Part shown: positions 9,142 through 19,790 of the stretch, piece by piece
Numbering within the stretch: position 1 is the stretch's first letter
Layout: each line of letters starts with the position of its first letter
Origin: Aquificota bacterium
GTDB taxonomy: Bacteria; Aquificota; Aquificia; Aquificales; Hydrogenothermaceae
Length of the DNA stretch: 39,780 bases
Direction of reading: 5' to 3'
Assembly: GCA_013153635.1 (NCBI GenBank)
Contig: JAADDZ010000018.1
Span: 1 to 39,780, forward strand
The notes under the pieces: model-generated
What the model was told of the DNA's origin: nothing
Databases searched by the model: none
What the model saw: the letters and a program-made list of their open reading frames with translations, nothing else
Program-made: the position numbers and the translations under genes

Positions 9142-9732
9142 TTATACCTCTTCAATCTCTCCTGTAAGATACATATCTATAATTTTGCATAATGTATGCT
9201 CTAAAACTAGATGCACTTCTTGTATCCTTGCTGTACTACTATGTCTAACTATAAATGCTTTATCTACTAAATCTTTTAATTTTCCCCCATCTTTCCCTAG
9301 AAAACCTACAGTAAACATGCCCATTTTTACGGCTTTTTTCACAGCTTCTATAACATTTGGAGAGTTTCCACTAGTTGATATTCCTATTAATATATCTCCT
9401 TTTTCTCCTAGTGCTTCGACCTGCCTTGAAAAAACTTTATCAAAACCATAATCATTTCCTATAGCTGTTAGTGCAGATGTATCTGTTGTAAGGGCAATCG
9501 CTGGAAAACCTTTCCTCTCTGCTTCAAACCTACCTACTATTTCAGCGGCAAAATGTTGGCTGTCTGCCGCACTTCCCCCATTTCCGCATATGAGGACTTT
9601 GTTTTTGTTTCTTAATCTTTTTCCAAGGAGTATACCAAAGTTAACTATGTCCTCTGCGTATTCTGTTACAAACTCTTGTTTTAATTTAGCACTTTCATCA
9701 AATATATCTGTAACTAACTCTTCTAATGCCAT
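9142..9732 (-). CDS. gmhA: Sedoheptulose-7-phosphate isomerase
   Basis: A 196-residue SIS-domain protein. The sugar-phosphate site is marked by [32 protein letters not shown] and [11 protein letters not shown], with the catalytic His/Glu region at [13 protein letters not shown]. GmhA converts sedoheptulose 7-phosphate to D-glycero-D-manno-heptose 7-phosphate, the first step of ADP-heptose synthesis for the LPS inner core. The start is backed by a strong AAAGGAGG site about 7 nt upstream. It heads the operon of three glycosyltransferases plus xthA. DiaA, a replication-initiation paralogue, is the main alternative, but the sugar operon favours GmhA. Confidence 0.92.
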   Translation of the reverse strand: MALEELVTDIFDESAKLKQEFVTEYAEDIVNFGILLGKRLRNKNKVLICGNGGSAADSQHFAAEIVGRFEAERKGFPAIALTTDTSALTAIGNDYGFDKVFSRQVEALGEKGDILIGISTSGNSPNVIEAVKKAVKMGMFTVGFLGKDGGKLKDLVDKAFIVRHSSTARIQEVHLVLEHTLCKIIDMYLTGEIEEV

Positions 9733-9794
9733 AATTTTCCTCCTTTTAAAGGATTCATTTTACTAACATATTGTACGGCAAAACCTTCTGAATG

Positions 9795-9823
9795 TTGACA
9801 AGCTAATCCATATTATAGATTAT
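9795..9823 (+). promoter_or_regulatory. Probable housekeeping promoter for the SDR gene
   Basis: A perfect TTGACA (9795-9800) is followed after 17 nt by GATTAT (9818-9823), which matches four of six positions of the -10 consensus. The start site would fall about 45 nt before the ATG at 9876. The region is AT-rich, so the -10 box alone would mean little; the exact -35 box is what supports the call. Confidence 0.45.
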
Positions 9824-9875
9824 AAATATAAAAATTATAAAATTAGAAAAGACTAACTTTTTATTGGAGAAAAAT

Positions 9876-10715
9876 ATGGAAAACAAAAAAGTTGTAGTAA
9901 TAACAGGGGCTTCTAGGGGAATAGGAAAAGCCATAGCACAAAAATTTCTCTCTGAAGGGTTTTGCGTTGTTGGGATTTCCCGTTCTAGACCAAAATGTCA
10001 GCTTTCTTTTCATATACAAGCTGATATAAAAAATGAAGAAGACAGAAAAGAGATAATCAGCAAGGTTATCAGTGAATTTGGAAGAATCGATGTTCTTGTT
10101 AATAACGCAGGAGTTGGGATATACGATACATGGGAGGATATGGACTTGGGGCATTTGAGAGAGATTTTTGAGGTAGATTTTTTTGCCCCTGTACATTTGA
10201 CCAAGTTGGCGCTTCCATACATAAAAAAAAGTAAAGGAACTATAATCAATGTATCTTCTGCGGCAGGAGAGTTGAGAGTACCTTTTGAAAGTGGTTACAC
10301 TGCCGCTAAACATGCTTTTCATGCATTTTCAGAAACGTTAAGAATGGAAGTAGATAATTACAATATAAATGTTATTACTGTAACTGCAGGGAATATAAAA
10401 ACTGGTTTTACTTTAAGTGCAAAAGGGTCTAAACACCCTCCACTGTTACCTTTTGCTGGAAAGAGAAAGGAACTGGCAGATGAGATATACAAAGCATATG
10501 TAAAAGGTAAGAAAAAAGTTATATATCCAAGTTGGTATAAAGTATTTATATTCTATTCAAAACTCTTTCCTAAAGGTTACGAGAAGATAATTATGAAGAT
10601 TTGGGAGAGGAGTTTTGAAAAAAGAGAAGATAAGATAAATGCTCAAAAGAAGGAACATGTATTTAGCTCATCTAGTTCTGTAGTACCTGTCAAGCGGACT
10701 GATAGAGTTGAGTGA
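9876..10715 (+). CDS. Short-chain dehydrogenase/reductase
   Basis: A 279-residue classical SDR. It shows the NAD(P) glycine motif TGASRGIG, NNAGVG after the fourth strand, and the Ser-Tyr-Lys catalytic set in NVSSAAG and YTAAK. ASRG plus a basic context after strand 2 (SRSRPK) suggests NADP preference. A C-terminal tail of roughly 60 residues is Lys-rich and ends in a Ser-rich segment. I take the ATG at 9876, because GGAG lies 6 nt before it. A TTG at 9864 in the same frame would place that same GGAG inside the coding region. The next gene starts one base inside this stop, so the two are translationally coupled. Substrate unknown. Confidence 0.88.
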   Translation: MENKKVVVITGASRGIGKAIAQKFLSEGFCVVGISRSRPKCQLSFHIQADIKNEEDRKEIISKVISEFGRIDVLVNNAGVGIYDTWEDMDLGHLREIFEVDFFAPVHLTKLALPYIKKSKGTIINVSSAAGELRVPFESGYTAAKHAFHAFSETLRMEVDNYNINVITVTAGNIKTGFTLSAKGSKHPPLLPFAGKRKELADEIYKAYVKGKKKVIYPSWYKVFIFYSKLFPKGYEKIIMKIWERSFEKREDKINAQKKEHVFSSSSSVVPVKRTDRVE

Positions 10716-11446
10716 TGGTTCGTTCATTTTTGGTTTTGTTTTTGGTTTTTGTAAACTTATGTTACGCAGATTGGATAGAGGACAGGGTACATTTTATTTT
10801 ATCCTCTAACTCCTATAAAGAAGGTTATCTTATCTATGCAAAGAGATTTGATAGTTTTGAGATTGTCTCTTTGAATTTAAGAAAATCTGAAGAATCTCCA
10901 AGGTTTACTGTTAGAAGTTTTGTTTTAAAAGATGGTTTGATTTTGGCTGAAATAGAGGGAGTACCGGTTAAAGTGACAGACAAACATATATATTTCTATG
11001 ATAGATACAGCTTCTTTAAGTTTTCTTTAGATAAGGAAACAGTTAAAAAAGAAAAAAGGTTGTATGCTGGATTTTTCAAAAGGATACATAGAGAAAACCT
11101 GATAATTTTGGACGGTGTAGATATACATCTAAAAGGTAGGACTGTTGCTATAGACCACCATGCTATAAAAATCCCTCTACCTGAATATATCAATATCTCT
11201 GTTCTAAATTTTGAGTACTGTAATGGGAATCTTTTAGGGATATTTCAATTGAGAGATGGTAGCACAGCGTTTTATCTTATAGATATACAAAAAGGGCAGA
11301 TTTCAAATAAAATGGTTCTGCCCAAAGAAAAGATGGTAGGTTTTTTTGCATGTATAAATGACAAGTTACTAGTCTATAGAAAAGGTCTAAAGTTTTTAGA
11401 CTGGAATCACAAATTCTATAAACTTACGTTATACAGACTATACTAA
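10715..11446 (+). CDS. Secreted protein of unknown function
   Basis: I do not recognise this 243-residue protein. It begins with a clear signal peptide (VRSFLVLFLVFVNLCYA, cleavage probably before DWIEDR), so it should be periplasmic or outer-membrane associated. There is no lipobox Cys at the cleavage site. The rest is rich in short alternating hydrophobic strands and Lys/Asp turns, which suggests an all-beta fold such as a propeller, but this is only an impression. Its ATG overlaps the TGA of the SDR gene (TGATG), and a GTG three bases upstream is an alternative start. The stop overlaps the convergent gene by four bases (CTAA). Confidence 0.75.
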   Translation: MVRSFLVLFLVFVNLCYADWIEDRVHFILSSNSYKEGYLIYAKRFDSFEIVSLNLRKSEESPRFTVRSFVLKDGLILAEIEGVPVKVTDKHIYFYDRYSFFKFSLDKETVKKEKRLYAGFFKRIHRENLIILDGVDIHLKGRTVAIDHHAIKIPLPEYINISVLNFEYCNGNLLGIFQLRDGSTAFYLIDIQKGQISNKMVLPKEKMVGFFACINDKLLVYRKGLKFLDWNHKFYKLTLYRLY

Positions 11447-11730
11447 GTTTTCCTTTTAGTTCTAAACACCCTTTTAATCTCTCCATTATTGTTTATGATT
11501 TCAAGCTCAAAGATGTCCTCTATGGTATGGAGCTGTTTTACATTGTGTTTCTCACATAATACTTGTACCGCTTTTGTTATGTCTTCTTTTGTAAATTTGT
11601 CAGTTTCCCAATAGGTAGCAAAGATAAGGTTATCGTTTTCGTCGTGTATTGCTAGCCTTATTTCATCTACTACATCTAGCTTAGGGTCTCCGTGCATAGT
11701 GAGAGTAGCATACAAAGGTTTTTGTTCCAT
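11443..11730 (-). CDS. Small conserved-looking protein of unknown function
   Basis: A 95-residue soluble, mixed acidic/basic protein with no signal peptide or membrane helix. It starts MEQKPLYATLTMHG and ends in a basic tail (RVFRTKRKT). The predicted pattern is beta strands around one helix (KEDITKAVQVLCEKHN). I do not recognise the family. It sits one base after the 143-residue unknown gene and ends the DJ-1/ROK/cyclophilin run, so it is likely cotranscribed. Length, start codon and codon use fit a real gene. Confidence 0.7.
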   Translation of the reverse strand: MEQKPLYATLTMHGDPKLDVVDEIRLAIHDENDNLIFATYWETDKFTKEDITKAVQVLCEKHNVKQLHTIEDIFELEIINNNGEIKRVFRTKRKT

Positions 11731-11731
11731 T

Positions 11732-12163
11732 TTACACTCCTACAATATCAAAAATCTCTAATATACCTTTTAAAAATTGGTCTTTTGTTTTTATTTTATA
11801 ACCATTAGCTTCCTTTAAAATATCAATAAAATCATATTTATCTTTTAAGACTTTCATAACTTCTGGAAAGTTATCATTTTCTATAAAATATTCAAAGCTG
11901 TTTGATACAAATTTTATCTTAAGTTTTTTGTATTTTAAGATTAATTGTCCTTGATACAAAAGCTCTAATATCATTTCTTGGTTGTTTTTTTCTATTTCTA
12001 ACAGAAATTTACCTCCCAAAGTGGATACCCCTTTCACCTGTATGTGTTCTCCTTTAAGAGGGAACTGGACATTATCATACAACTGTATAATAGCTTCCTT
12101 TGTTTGAATCATTATGGAAAGCGAATTTCCTAGTTTATTGAATATAAGGTTTTGAACAATCAC
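11732..12163 (-). CDS. Unknown protein coupled to cyclophilin
   Basis: A 143-residue protein of unknown family. It starts at a GTG that overlaps the TGA of the cyclophilin gene (GTGA), which argues for translational coupling and for a real gene. It has no signal peptide. The first 90 residues alternate hydrophobic residues as in beta strands (LSIMIQTKEAIIQLY, ILELLYQGQLILKY). The last 50 are more helical and Lys/Asp-rich. A role cannot be assigned. Confidence 0.7.
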   Translation of the reverse strand: MIVQNLIFNKLGNSLSIMIQTKEAIIQLYDNVQFPLKGEHIQVKGVSTLGGKFLLEIEKNNQEMILELLYQGQLILKYKKLKIKFVSNSFEYFIENDNFPEVMKVLKDKYDFIDILKEANGYKIKTKDQFLKGILEIFDIVGV

Positions 12164-12687
12164 TTGTACAGTTTTACCTCTATCATTTTTATTGGAGCTA
12201 TAGGTACATTTTTTAAGCCTTTTATATCTCTTGTAGGTATTCTTGCTATCTTTTCAACTACATTCATTCCTTTTATCACTTTTCCAAATACTGCATAACC
12301 GTAGCCTTCTGGTGTTTCATTTTGGTAATCTAACTGATAGTTTTCAGATAGATTTATAAAAAATTGAGAAGTGGCACTATGAGGGTCTGATGTCCTTGCC
12401 ATAGCAACACTGCCAGTACTATTTCTAAGGTTGTTTTTTGCTTCATTTTTTATAGGAGGATATTTTGGAGGCTTAAAGTTTAGATTTTCATCAAATCCAC
12501 CTCCTTGAACTACAAAGTTTGGTATGACTCTGTGAAATATTAGACCATTATAAAATCCATCTTTGACGTAATTTAAGAAGTTTTCCACTGTTATTGGGGC
12601 TTTTTCTGGGAAAAGCTCTATATAAAAGTTACCTAAATTGGTTATAACCTCTACTATAGGGTTGTCTGTAAAGAATTCTTCACTCAT
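12160..12687 (-). CDS. Cyclophilin-type peptidyl-prolyl isomerase
   Basis: A 175-residue cyclophilin that speeds cis-trans isomerisation at proline bonds. The core motifs are all there: PITVENFLNYVKDGFYNG, FHRVIPNFVVQGG with the catalytic Arg, the SVAMAR segment, SATSQFFINL, and GYAVFGKVIKGMNVV. There is no signal peptide, so it acts in the cytoplasm (PpiB-like). It follows the ROK kinase gene by 5 nt, and its stop overlaps the next start. Confidence 0.94.
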   Translation of the reverse strand: MSEEFFTDNPIVEVITNLGNFYIELFPEKAPITVENFLNYVKDGFYNGLIFHRVIPNFVVQGGGFDENLNFKPPKYPPIKNEAKNNLRNSTGSVAMARTSDPHSATSQFFINLSENYQLDYQNETPEGYGYAVFGKVIKGMNVVEKIARIPTRDIKGLKNVPIAPIKMIEVKLYK

Positions 12688-12692
12688 CTAAC

Positions 12693-13601
12693 CTAAACCT
12701 TAGAATTTTTTATTAAACTGTCTTCAGCTATAGCCAAAGCTCCAAAACTTCCACTAAACTCACCAAGTTTCCCCAAATCTATCTCTACATCTCGAAATGG
12801 AAGAGAAAATGCTAATTTTTTTAAATTTGAGTAAGCCATCTTTTCTATAACAGGATAGTTCTCTACTATACCTCCAGTAAGTAAAATTTTATCAGGATTT
12901 AGTGTGTGCAACAGATTCATAAGACCGTATGCGAGATAGACAGAAAACTCTTCCATAACTTCTACAGCTTCTTTTTTCCCTTCATTTGCTAAGGCTATAA
13001 TCTCAAATGAGCTTTTGTATCTGTCTGTTTTTATAAAAAACAGTCTCTCTAGACCGTATGAAGATACATAAGACTCTAGACAGCCTTTTCTCCCACAATG
13101 GCAAATCCAACCATCTTTATCTATCGTTGTGTGTCCTATCTCCATCGCAGTTCCACTAATTCCCGTAAACAAACGCCCACCAATAACTAGTCCTCCTCCT
13201 AAACCTGTACCTAAGGTGAGGCATACCAATATTTTGCTCCCTTTTCCTGCTCCGTATCTGTACTCTCCATAAGCAGCGGCAGATGCATCATTTTGTATTG
13301 TTATATCTGTTTTTGTTTTTTGTTCTAATATCTGTTTTAAAGGGATTCCTTCTAAAGATTTTAGGTTTGGGGATTGGGATAAGGTCTCTTCTTTTTTATC
13401 ATAAAGCCCTGCAACCGCTATTCCTACTTTTTTAGGACTGTATTTTTTTATTATTTGAATAAATTTTTCTATTAAATCGTCTGGTTTTTCTTTTATATCT
13501 CCTATGAACAGTTTACCCTTTGATATGAGGTCGCCTTGTTTAACAACATACTTTATGTATGTTCCTCCTATATCTATTCCAAGAATAGTTTGATTACTCA
13601 T
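12693..13601 (-). CDS. ROK-family sugar kinase (glucokinase-like)
   Basis: A 302-residue ROK protein. The phosphate-binding motif GIDIGGTYIKY is at 8-18, the catalytic Asp105 lies in QNDASAAAYGE, LGTGLGGG is near 130-137, and the zinc motif combines His157 with Cys167, Cys169 and Cys174 (CHCGRKGCLE). It lacks the winged-helix domain of ROK repressors, so it is an enzyme. Glucose or N-acetylmannosamine/glucosamine are common substrates; glucokinase is the default guess. It overlaps the DJ-1-like gene by four bases (ATGA). Confidence 0.9.
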   Translation of the reverse strand: MSNQTILGIDIGGTYIKYVVKQGDLISKGKLFIGDIKEKPDDLIEKFIQIIKKYSPKKVGIAVAGLYDKKEETLSQSPNLKSLEGIPLKQILEQKTKTDITIQNDASAAAYGEYRYGAGKGSKILVCLTLGTGLGGGLVIGGRLFTGISGTAMEIGHTTIDKDGWICHCGRKGCLESYVSSYGLERLFFIKTDRYKSSFEIIALANEGKKEAVEVMEEFSVYLAYGLMNLLHTLNPDKILLTGGIVENYPVIEKMAYSNLKKLAFSLPFRDVEIDLGKLGEFSGSFGALAIAEDSLIKNSKV

Positions 13602-14107
13602 TCTCCGTTTATCGCTTTTATTACAATTTTAACCATTTCTGGCATAGCTTTAGGGTCTGTTCCTGTTATGATGTTTCCATCTCTCTCAACTGGGTGACCA
13701 GTGTACACAGCTCCAGCATTTATAAGATCATCTTTTATAGAGAAAAAACCAGTAACCTTCTTTCCTTTTATTATTTTTGCTGATATTAATACCCAAGGAG
13801 CATGGCATATTGCGGCTATAACTTTTCTTTCTTTGTTCATATTTTTCACAAACTCTATCGTTTCTCTATCTCTTCTAAATCTATCAGGAGCATATCCACC
13901 GGGAATAAAAACTGCATCGTACTCCCTGTATAAATCAGCATCTATCTGTTTGTTAGGGTAAAAGGTCATACCTTTTTTTCCTTTGAACTCTTTTATCTTT
14001 GGAGCTAGGACATCAACATGAAAATGCTCTTCTTTAAATCTGTAAAATGGATAGATAAACTCTACATCTTCAACTAACTCTTCTAATAATAAAGCTATCT
14101 TTTTCAT
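13598..14107 (-). CDS. DJ-1/PfpI-family protein (class I amidotransferase-like fold)
   Basis: A 169-residue member of the DJ-1/PfpI superfamily. The nucleophile elbow carries Cys101-His102 in AAICHAPW, and the FIPGGYAPDRFRRD loop and GHPVERDGNIITG segment are typical of PfpI/YhbO-like proteins. Proposed activities in the family include deglycation, glyoxalase III, and stress chaperone or protease functions, and assignment is disputed. It heads a five-gene minus-strand set with the sugar kinase and cyclophilin. A Shine-Dalgarno GGAG precedes the ATG. Confidence 0.9.
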   Translation of the reverse strand: MKKIALLLEELVEDVEFIYPFYRFKEEHFHVDVLAPKIKEFKGKKGMTFYPNKQIDADLYREYDAVFIPGGYAPDRFRRDRETIEFVKNMNKERKVIAAICHAPWVLISAKIIKGKKVTGFFSIKDDLINAGAVYTGHPVERDGNIITGTDPKAMPEMVKIVIKAINGE

Positions 14108-14204
14108 GATATTTCTCCATAACTTAGTGTATAACTTTAAATTCTAAAACTTATTAATGCCCAGTTCAAATCTAACTGTTATCATGTTTGAATACTTGCC
14201 TAAG

Positions 14205-14213
14205 TGATATACT
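14205..14213 (+). promoter_or_regulatory. Possible extended -10 promoter for the GlcD-like gene
   Basis: TGATATACT contains the extended TG plus a -10 box TATACT (five of six consensus positions). No good -35 hexamer is visible at the usual spacing. It lies about 40 nt before the start codon. Confidence 0.35.
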
Positions 14214-14237
14214 TTATTGAATAAACTTGTTTGCTAC

Positions 14238-14243
14238 AAGGAG
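14238..14243 (+). promoter_or_regulatory. Shine-Dalgarno that decides the GlcD-like start
   Basis: AAGGAG lies 7 nt before the ATG at 14251 and 4 nt before another at 14248. A TTG at 14227 in the same frame would place this site inside the gene, so it is rejected as the start. Confidence 0.7.
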
Positions 14244-14250
14244 TAAAATG

Positions 14251-15666
14251 ATGTTTACTGTGGATTTAGATAAAATCCAAAGGATACCTGTACCAGACAG
14301 CGTAAAGAGAGCTTTGAGAGAGATACTTGGAGAAGATAGAGTATTAGATGACGATATGGATAGAATGCTCTACTCTTATGATGCTACTAGGATACAGATA
14401 CCTCCTGATGTGGTAGTTATCCCCCAAACCCAAGAAGAAGTCCAAAAGATAGTACATATATGCTATGAAAATGGAATTCCTGTTACACCAAGAGGAGCTG
14501 GTTCTGGTTATACAGGAGGGGCTTTAGCGTTAAAAGGGGGAGTATTAATATCCTTTGAAAAGATGGATAAGATTCTTGATATAGATGAAGAAAATGCTGT
14601 AGCGAGGGTACAACCGGGGGTTGTGACTTTTACTTTACAAAAAGCGGTAGAAAGAGTTGGCTTGTTTTATCCACCAGACCCAGCTAGTTATAAATTCTGT
14701 ACATTAGGAGGTAACGTTGCAGAAAACGCAGGAGGTCCTAGATGTGTAAAGTATGGAGTAACAAGGGAATATGTGATGGAGTTAAATACGGTAGTACATA
14801 CAGGAGAGATTATACATACAGGGAAACCAACCCTAAAAGATGTAGCTGGGTATGATATAACTAGACTTCTAATTGGAAGTGAAGGAACTCTTGGTATTTT
14901 TACAGAAATCACTTTGAAACTCATACCAAAACCAAAGGCAAAAAAAACAGCAAAAGCTATATACAAAGATATAGCTTCAGTGGGAGAAACAGTAAAAGAG
15001 ATTTTCAAAGCAGGAATATCTCCTTCTGCCCTTGAGTTTATGGATAAATTAGCTATTAATGCTGTAGAAGATTTTGGACATTTTGGTCTACCGAGAGATG
15101 CAGAAGTCTTACTATTGATAGAAGTAGATGGTCACCCAAAAGCTGTAGAAGATGAGATAAAAGAAGTAGCACGGATATGTGAGTTAACAGGAGCTATAAA
15201 GGTTGATATAGCTCAAACAGATATAGAAGCAGAAAAGCTGTGGGAAGCAAGGAGAGCTTTGTCACCAGCAGTGGCAAAACTAAATAGAACCAAGATAAAC
15301 GAAGATATAGTCTTCCCAAGAAGTTATCTTCCAGAAGCTTTACCTCAACTAAGAGAAATCGGAAAAAAATATAACTTAAAAATGGTAAATTTTGGACATA
15401 TAGGTGATGGTAATGTACATGCAAACTTTATGATAAACGGGTTAGACCCTGAAGAAGTAGCTAGAGCTGAAAAAGCTGTAGAAGAAGTATTTGACCTAGC
15501 TCTTAGATATGGAGGCTCTATAACTGGAGAACATGGAGTAGGTATAACCAAGGCTAACTTTATGCCTAAACAGTTCAAACCTCAAGAGATGGAGCTGATG
15601 AAAAAGATAAAAAGAGTTTTCGACCCAAAAAATCTGATAAATCCGGGAAAAATGGGACTAGACTGA
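14251..15666 (+). CDS. FAD-linked 2-hydroxyacid oxidase/dehydrogenase, GlcD type
   Basis: About 471 residues of the FAD-binding PCMH/GlcD family, which oxidises glycolate or D-lactate and passes electrons to quinone or a partner subunit. FAD contacts are visible in TPRGAGSGYTGGAL, PPDPAS, TLGGNVAENAGGPR and GSEGTLGI. The C-terminal half has the family His-rich active-site segments FGHIGDGNVH and GEHGVGI, ending in FDPKNLINPGKMG. No GlcE or GlcF partner is adjacent, and there is no membrane helix. It could equally be a D-lactate dehydrogenase. Note GGPRCVKYGVT rather than the usual GGLRALKYGVT, a small deviation near the flavin site. Confidence 0.9.
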   Translation: MFTVDLDKIQRIPVPDSVKRALREILGEDRVLDDDMDRMLYSYDATRIQIPPDVVVIPQTQEEVQKIVHICYENGIPVTPRGAGSGYTGGALALKGGVLISFEKMDKILDIDEENAVARVQPGVVTFTLQKAVERVGLFYPPDPASYKFCTLGGNVAENAGGPRCVKYGVTREYVMELNTVVHTGEIIHTGKPTLKDVAGYDITRLLIGSEGTLGIFTEITLKLIPKPKAKKTAKAIYKDIASVGETVKEIFKAGISPSALEFMDKLAINAVEDFGHFGLPRDAEVLLLIEVDGHPKAVEDEIKEVARICELTGAIKVDIAQTDIEAEKLWEARRALSPAVAKLNRTKINEDIVFPRSYLPEALPQLREIGKKYNLKMVNFGHIGDGNVHANFMINGLDPEEVARAEKAVEEVFDLALRYGGSITGEHGVGITKANFMPKQFKPQEMELMKKIKRVFDPKNLINPGKMGLD

Positions 15667-15706
15667 TTTTTGTACTTTCATTTAAAATAAGCTTCAAAAA
15701 AATCAT

Positions 15707-17640
<1,934 letters not shown>

Positions 17641-17644
17641 AACT

Positions 17645-18010
17645 TTAACCCTTTTTCTCTTGATTTTGTGATTTTTCGTGGTAGTAACCTGTTAAAGATT
17701 GTTTTAGTACTTTTATTATAGTTCCTTCAGCAACTTTTAAATGTACCACATCATCTTCTATAGCTTTTATCTCTCCAATAATACCGCCAGCTGTTATAAC
17801 TTTGTCTCCCTTTTTCAAGTTTTTTAGGAACTCTTCGTGTTGTTTTTTCTGTTTTTGTTGAGGTCTGTAAAGCAAAAAGTAAAAGATAGCTACCAAAAGT
17901 ACCATCCAGATTACAGCACTGATTAGACCTCCAGCACCTTGCGCTCCCTCTTGGGCGTTTGCTATATTTACTGTTGCTAGTGTTAAAACTCCTGCTATAA
18001 GTTTTCCCAT
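17645..18010 (-). CDS. yajC: Sec translocase accessory protein YajC
   Basis: A 121-residue inner-membrane protein of the SecDF-YajC complex that assists protein export. There is an Ala/Gln-rich N-terminus, one membrane helix (about 29-47, SAVIWMVLLVAIFYFLLYRP), then the family signature PQQKQKKQHEEFLKNLKKGDKVITAGGIIGEI. The frame is open 19 codons further upstream inside glyA, but the ATG at 18010 is preceded by a good GGAG and gives the normal length. It starts 2 nt after the glyA stop, so the ribosome site lies in the end of glyA. yajC is usually next to secD/secF or tgt; here it follows glyA. Confidence 0.93.
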   Translation of the reverse strand: MGKLIAGVLTLATVNIANAQEGAQGAGGLISAVIWMVLLVAIFYFLLYRPQQKQKKQHEEFLKNLKKGDKVITAGGIIGEIKAIEDDVVHLKVAEGTIIKVLKQSLTGYYHEKSQNQEKKG

Positions 18011-18012
18011 TT

Positions 18013-19278
18013 TTACTCTCCTAAATATTCTTTTGTCCAATCTGGATATAGTGGATAAGATAAACAAAGAGATAGAACATCTTCTTTTACTTGTTGTAAA
18101 ACATCTTCGTTATCTATATTTTTTAGTACCTTTACTATATTTTTAGCTATCCTTCTCATATCATTTTCTTTCATTCCTCTTGTAGTCAAAGCGGCTGTTC
18201 CAAGTCTTATCCCAGAAGTAACCATAGGTTTTTCTGGGTCAAAAGGAATAGCATTTTTGTTCACGGTTATGTTGGCTTTTCCTAAAGCGTCTTCTGCTTG
18301 GTTACCTTTTACATTTAGGGGTCTAAGGTCTACTAAAACAATGTGAGAATCTGTCCCTCCAGAAACTATCCTTAGACCTTGGGATTTTAATTCTTCAGCA
18401 AGAACTTGGGCATTTTTAACTGTCTGATGTGTGTACTCTTTGAATTCGTCGGTCATAGCATTTTTGAACGCTACTGCCTTTGCGGCTATCACATGCATAA
18501 GAGGACCTCCTTGAAGTCTAGGAAATACCCATTTATCTATGTCCTTTCCATATTCAGCTTTTGATAATATAAATCCTCCTCTTGGACCTCTTAATGTTTT
18601 GTGGGTAGTAGAAGTTACAAAATCAGCATAAGGGATAGGTGATGGATATGCTCCTCCAGCTATAAGACCAGCATAGTGAGCCATATCTACCATAACCAAA
18701 GCTCCAACTTGGTCAGCTATCTCTCTAAATTTCTCCCAATCTATCACTCTAGAATATGCTGAAGCCCCAGCTATTATCATTTTTGGTTTATGCTCTTTAG
18801 CTAGCTTATATACTTGGTCGTAATCTATAAGCTCTGTTTTTGGGTTGACTCCGTACTGAACTGAATGAAACACTATACCTGAAAGGTTGACCTTCGCTCC
18901 GTGGGTTAGATGTCCTCCATGGTCTAACCTCATTCCAAGTATGGTGTCACCCGGTTTTAACTGGGAAAAGTAAACCGCTTGATTGGCTTGAGAACCAGAG
19001 TGAGGTTGTACATTTGCGTGTTCTGCACCGTATATATTTTTTACTCTCTCTATAGCCAAGTCCTCTACTATATCTACGTATTCACACCCTCCATAGTATC
19101 TTTTATGAGGAAGACCTTCTGCATACTTATTTGTAAGAACTGACCCTTGAGCTTCCATAACTTCGTAATATGTATAGTTTTCTGATGCTATCATCTCAAG
19201 GTGTTCTTGCTGTCTTTTAAACTCTTTAGAAACAGCATCAAATACGTCAGGGTCTACTTTTTTTAGATGTTCTAGCAA
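18013..19278 (-). CDS. glyA: Serine hydroxymethyltransferase
   Basis: A PLP enzyme that converts serine plus tetrahydrofolate to glycine and 5,10-methylene-tetrahydrofolate. The 421 residues are normal. Motifs are [35 protein letters not shown], and the PLP lysine in [14 protein letters not shown]. The start is TTG, fixed by AGGAGG 7 nt upstream. It lies about 50 nt after accB and directly before yajC. Together with serA in this window it covers part of serine-to-glycine flux, but the two are not in one operon. Confidence 0.97.
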   Translation of the reverse strand: MLEHLKKVDPDVFDAVSKEFKRQQEHLEMIASENYTYYEVMEAQGSVLTNKYAEGLPHKRYYGGCEYVDIVEDLAIERVKNIYGAEHANVQPHSGSQANQAVYFSQLKPGDTILGMRLDHGGHLTHGAKVNLSGIVFHSVQYGVNPKTELIDYDQVYKLAKEHKPKMIIAGASAYSRVIDWEKFREIADQVGALVMVDMAHYAGLIAGGAYPSPIPYADFVTSTTHKTLRGPRGGFILSKAEYGKDIDKWVFPRLQGGPLMHVIAAKAVAFKNAMTDEFKEYTHQTVKNAQVLAEELKSQGLRIVSGGTDSHIVLVDLRPLNVKGNQAEDALGKANITVNKNAIPFDPEKPMVTSGIRLGTAALTTRGMKENDMRRIAKNIVKVLKNIDNEDVLQQVKEDVLSLCLSYPLYPDWTKEYLGE

Positions 19279-19285
19279 CTGTATA

Positions 19286-19291
19286 CCTCCT
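19286..19291 (-). promoter_or_regulatory. Shine-Dalgarno for the glyA TTG start
   Basis: On the minus strand this reads AGGAGG, 7 nt before TTG at 19276-19278. It supports the non-ATG start. Confidence 0.65.
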
Positions 19292-19327
19292 AAAAATTTT
19301 GTACTAGGATTAAAAAGAGAAAAAAGT

Positions 19328-19780
19328 TTATCTTGGTTCTATATACATAAGCTCTTGACCGTATTCTACAGGTTGACCATTTTCTACTAGTATTTTTACT
19401 ACTCTTCCGTTAACATCACTTTCTATCTCATTCATCACTTTGAGGGCTTCTATTATACACACTACTTGTCCTTTTGACACTATGTCTCCTTCTTCTACAA
19501 AAGGAGGCGCTCCCGGTGAAGGAGCTCTATAAAAAGTTCCAACCAAGGGAGATTTTATAACATGGTATTTTGATTCTTCCTTTATCTCTGTTTTAGGTGC
19601 AGGGGCAGATATTATCTCTTCTTTTATCTCTACAACTGGTTGTTGAACAGGAATTACAGGTTGAGTCTGCCCAAGATATTGTTTTACTTTTATTCTTCCA
19701 TCTTTTGTTTCTAATTCTACTTCTTCTATATTTGTTCCTTTGATTTTTTCTATTATTTCAAATAAAAGCTCTTTATTCAT
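19328..19780 (-). CDS. accB: Biotin carboxyl carrier protein of acetyl-CoA carboxylase
   Basis: A 150-residue BCCP that carries biotin for the first step of fatty acid synthesis. It has an N-terminal helix, a Pro/Ala/Lys-rich hinge (about 40-72), and a C-terminal biotinyl domain with the acceptor Lys114 in [13 protein letters not shown] (usually EAMKMMNEI). The [22 protein letters not shown] segment is classic for BCCP. The gene follows efp by 10 nt with a Shine-Dalgarno overlapping the efp stop. The efp-accB pairing recurs in many bacteria. accC is not in the window. Confidence 0.96.
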   Translation of the reverse strand: MNKELLFEIIEKIKGTNIEEVELETKDGRIKVKQYLGQTQPVIPVQQPVVEIKEEIISAPAPKTEIKEESKYHVIKSPLVGTFYRAPSPGAPPFVEEGDIVSKGQVVCIIEALKVMNEIESDVNGRVVKILVENGQPVEYGQELMYIEPR

Positions 19781-19790
19781 AACAGGCTCC

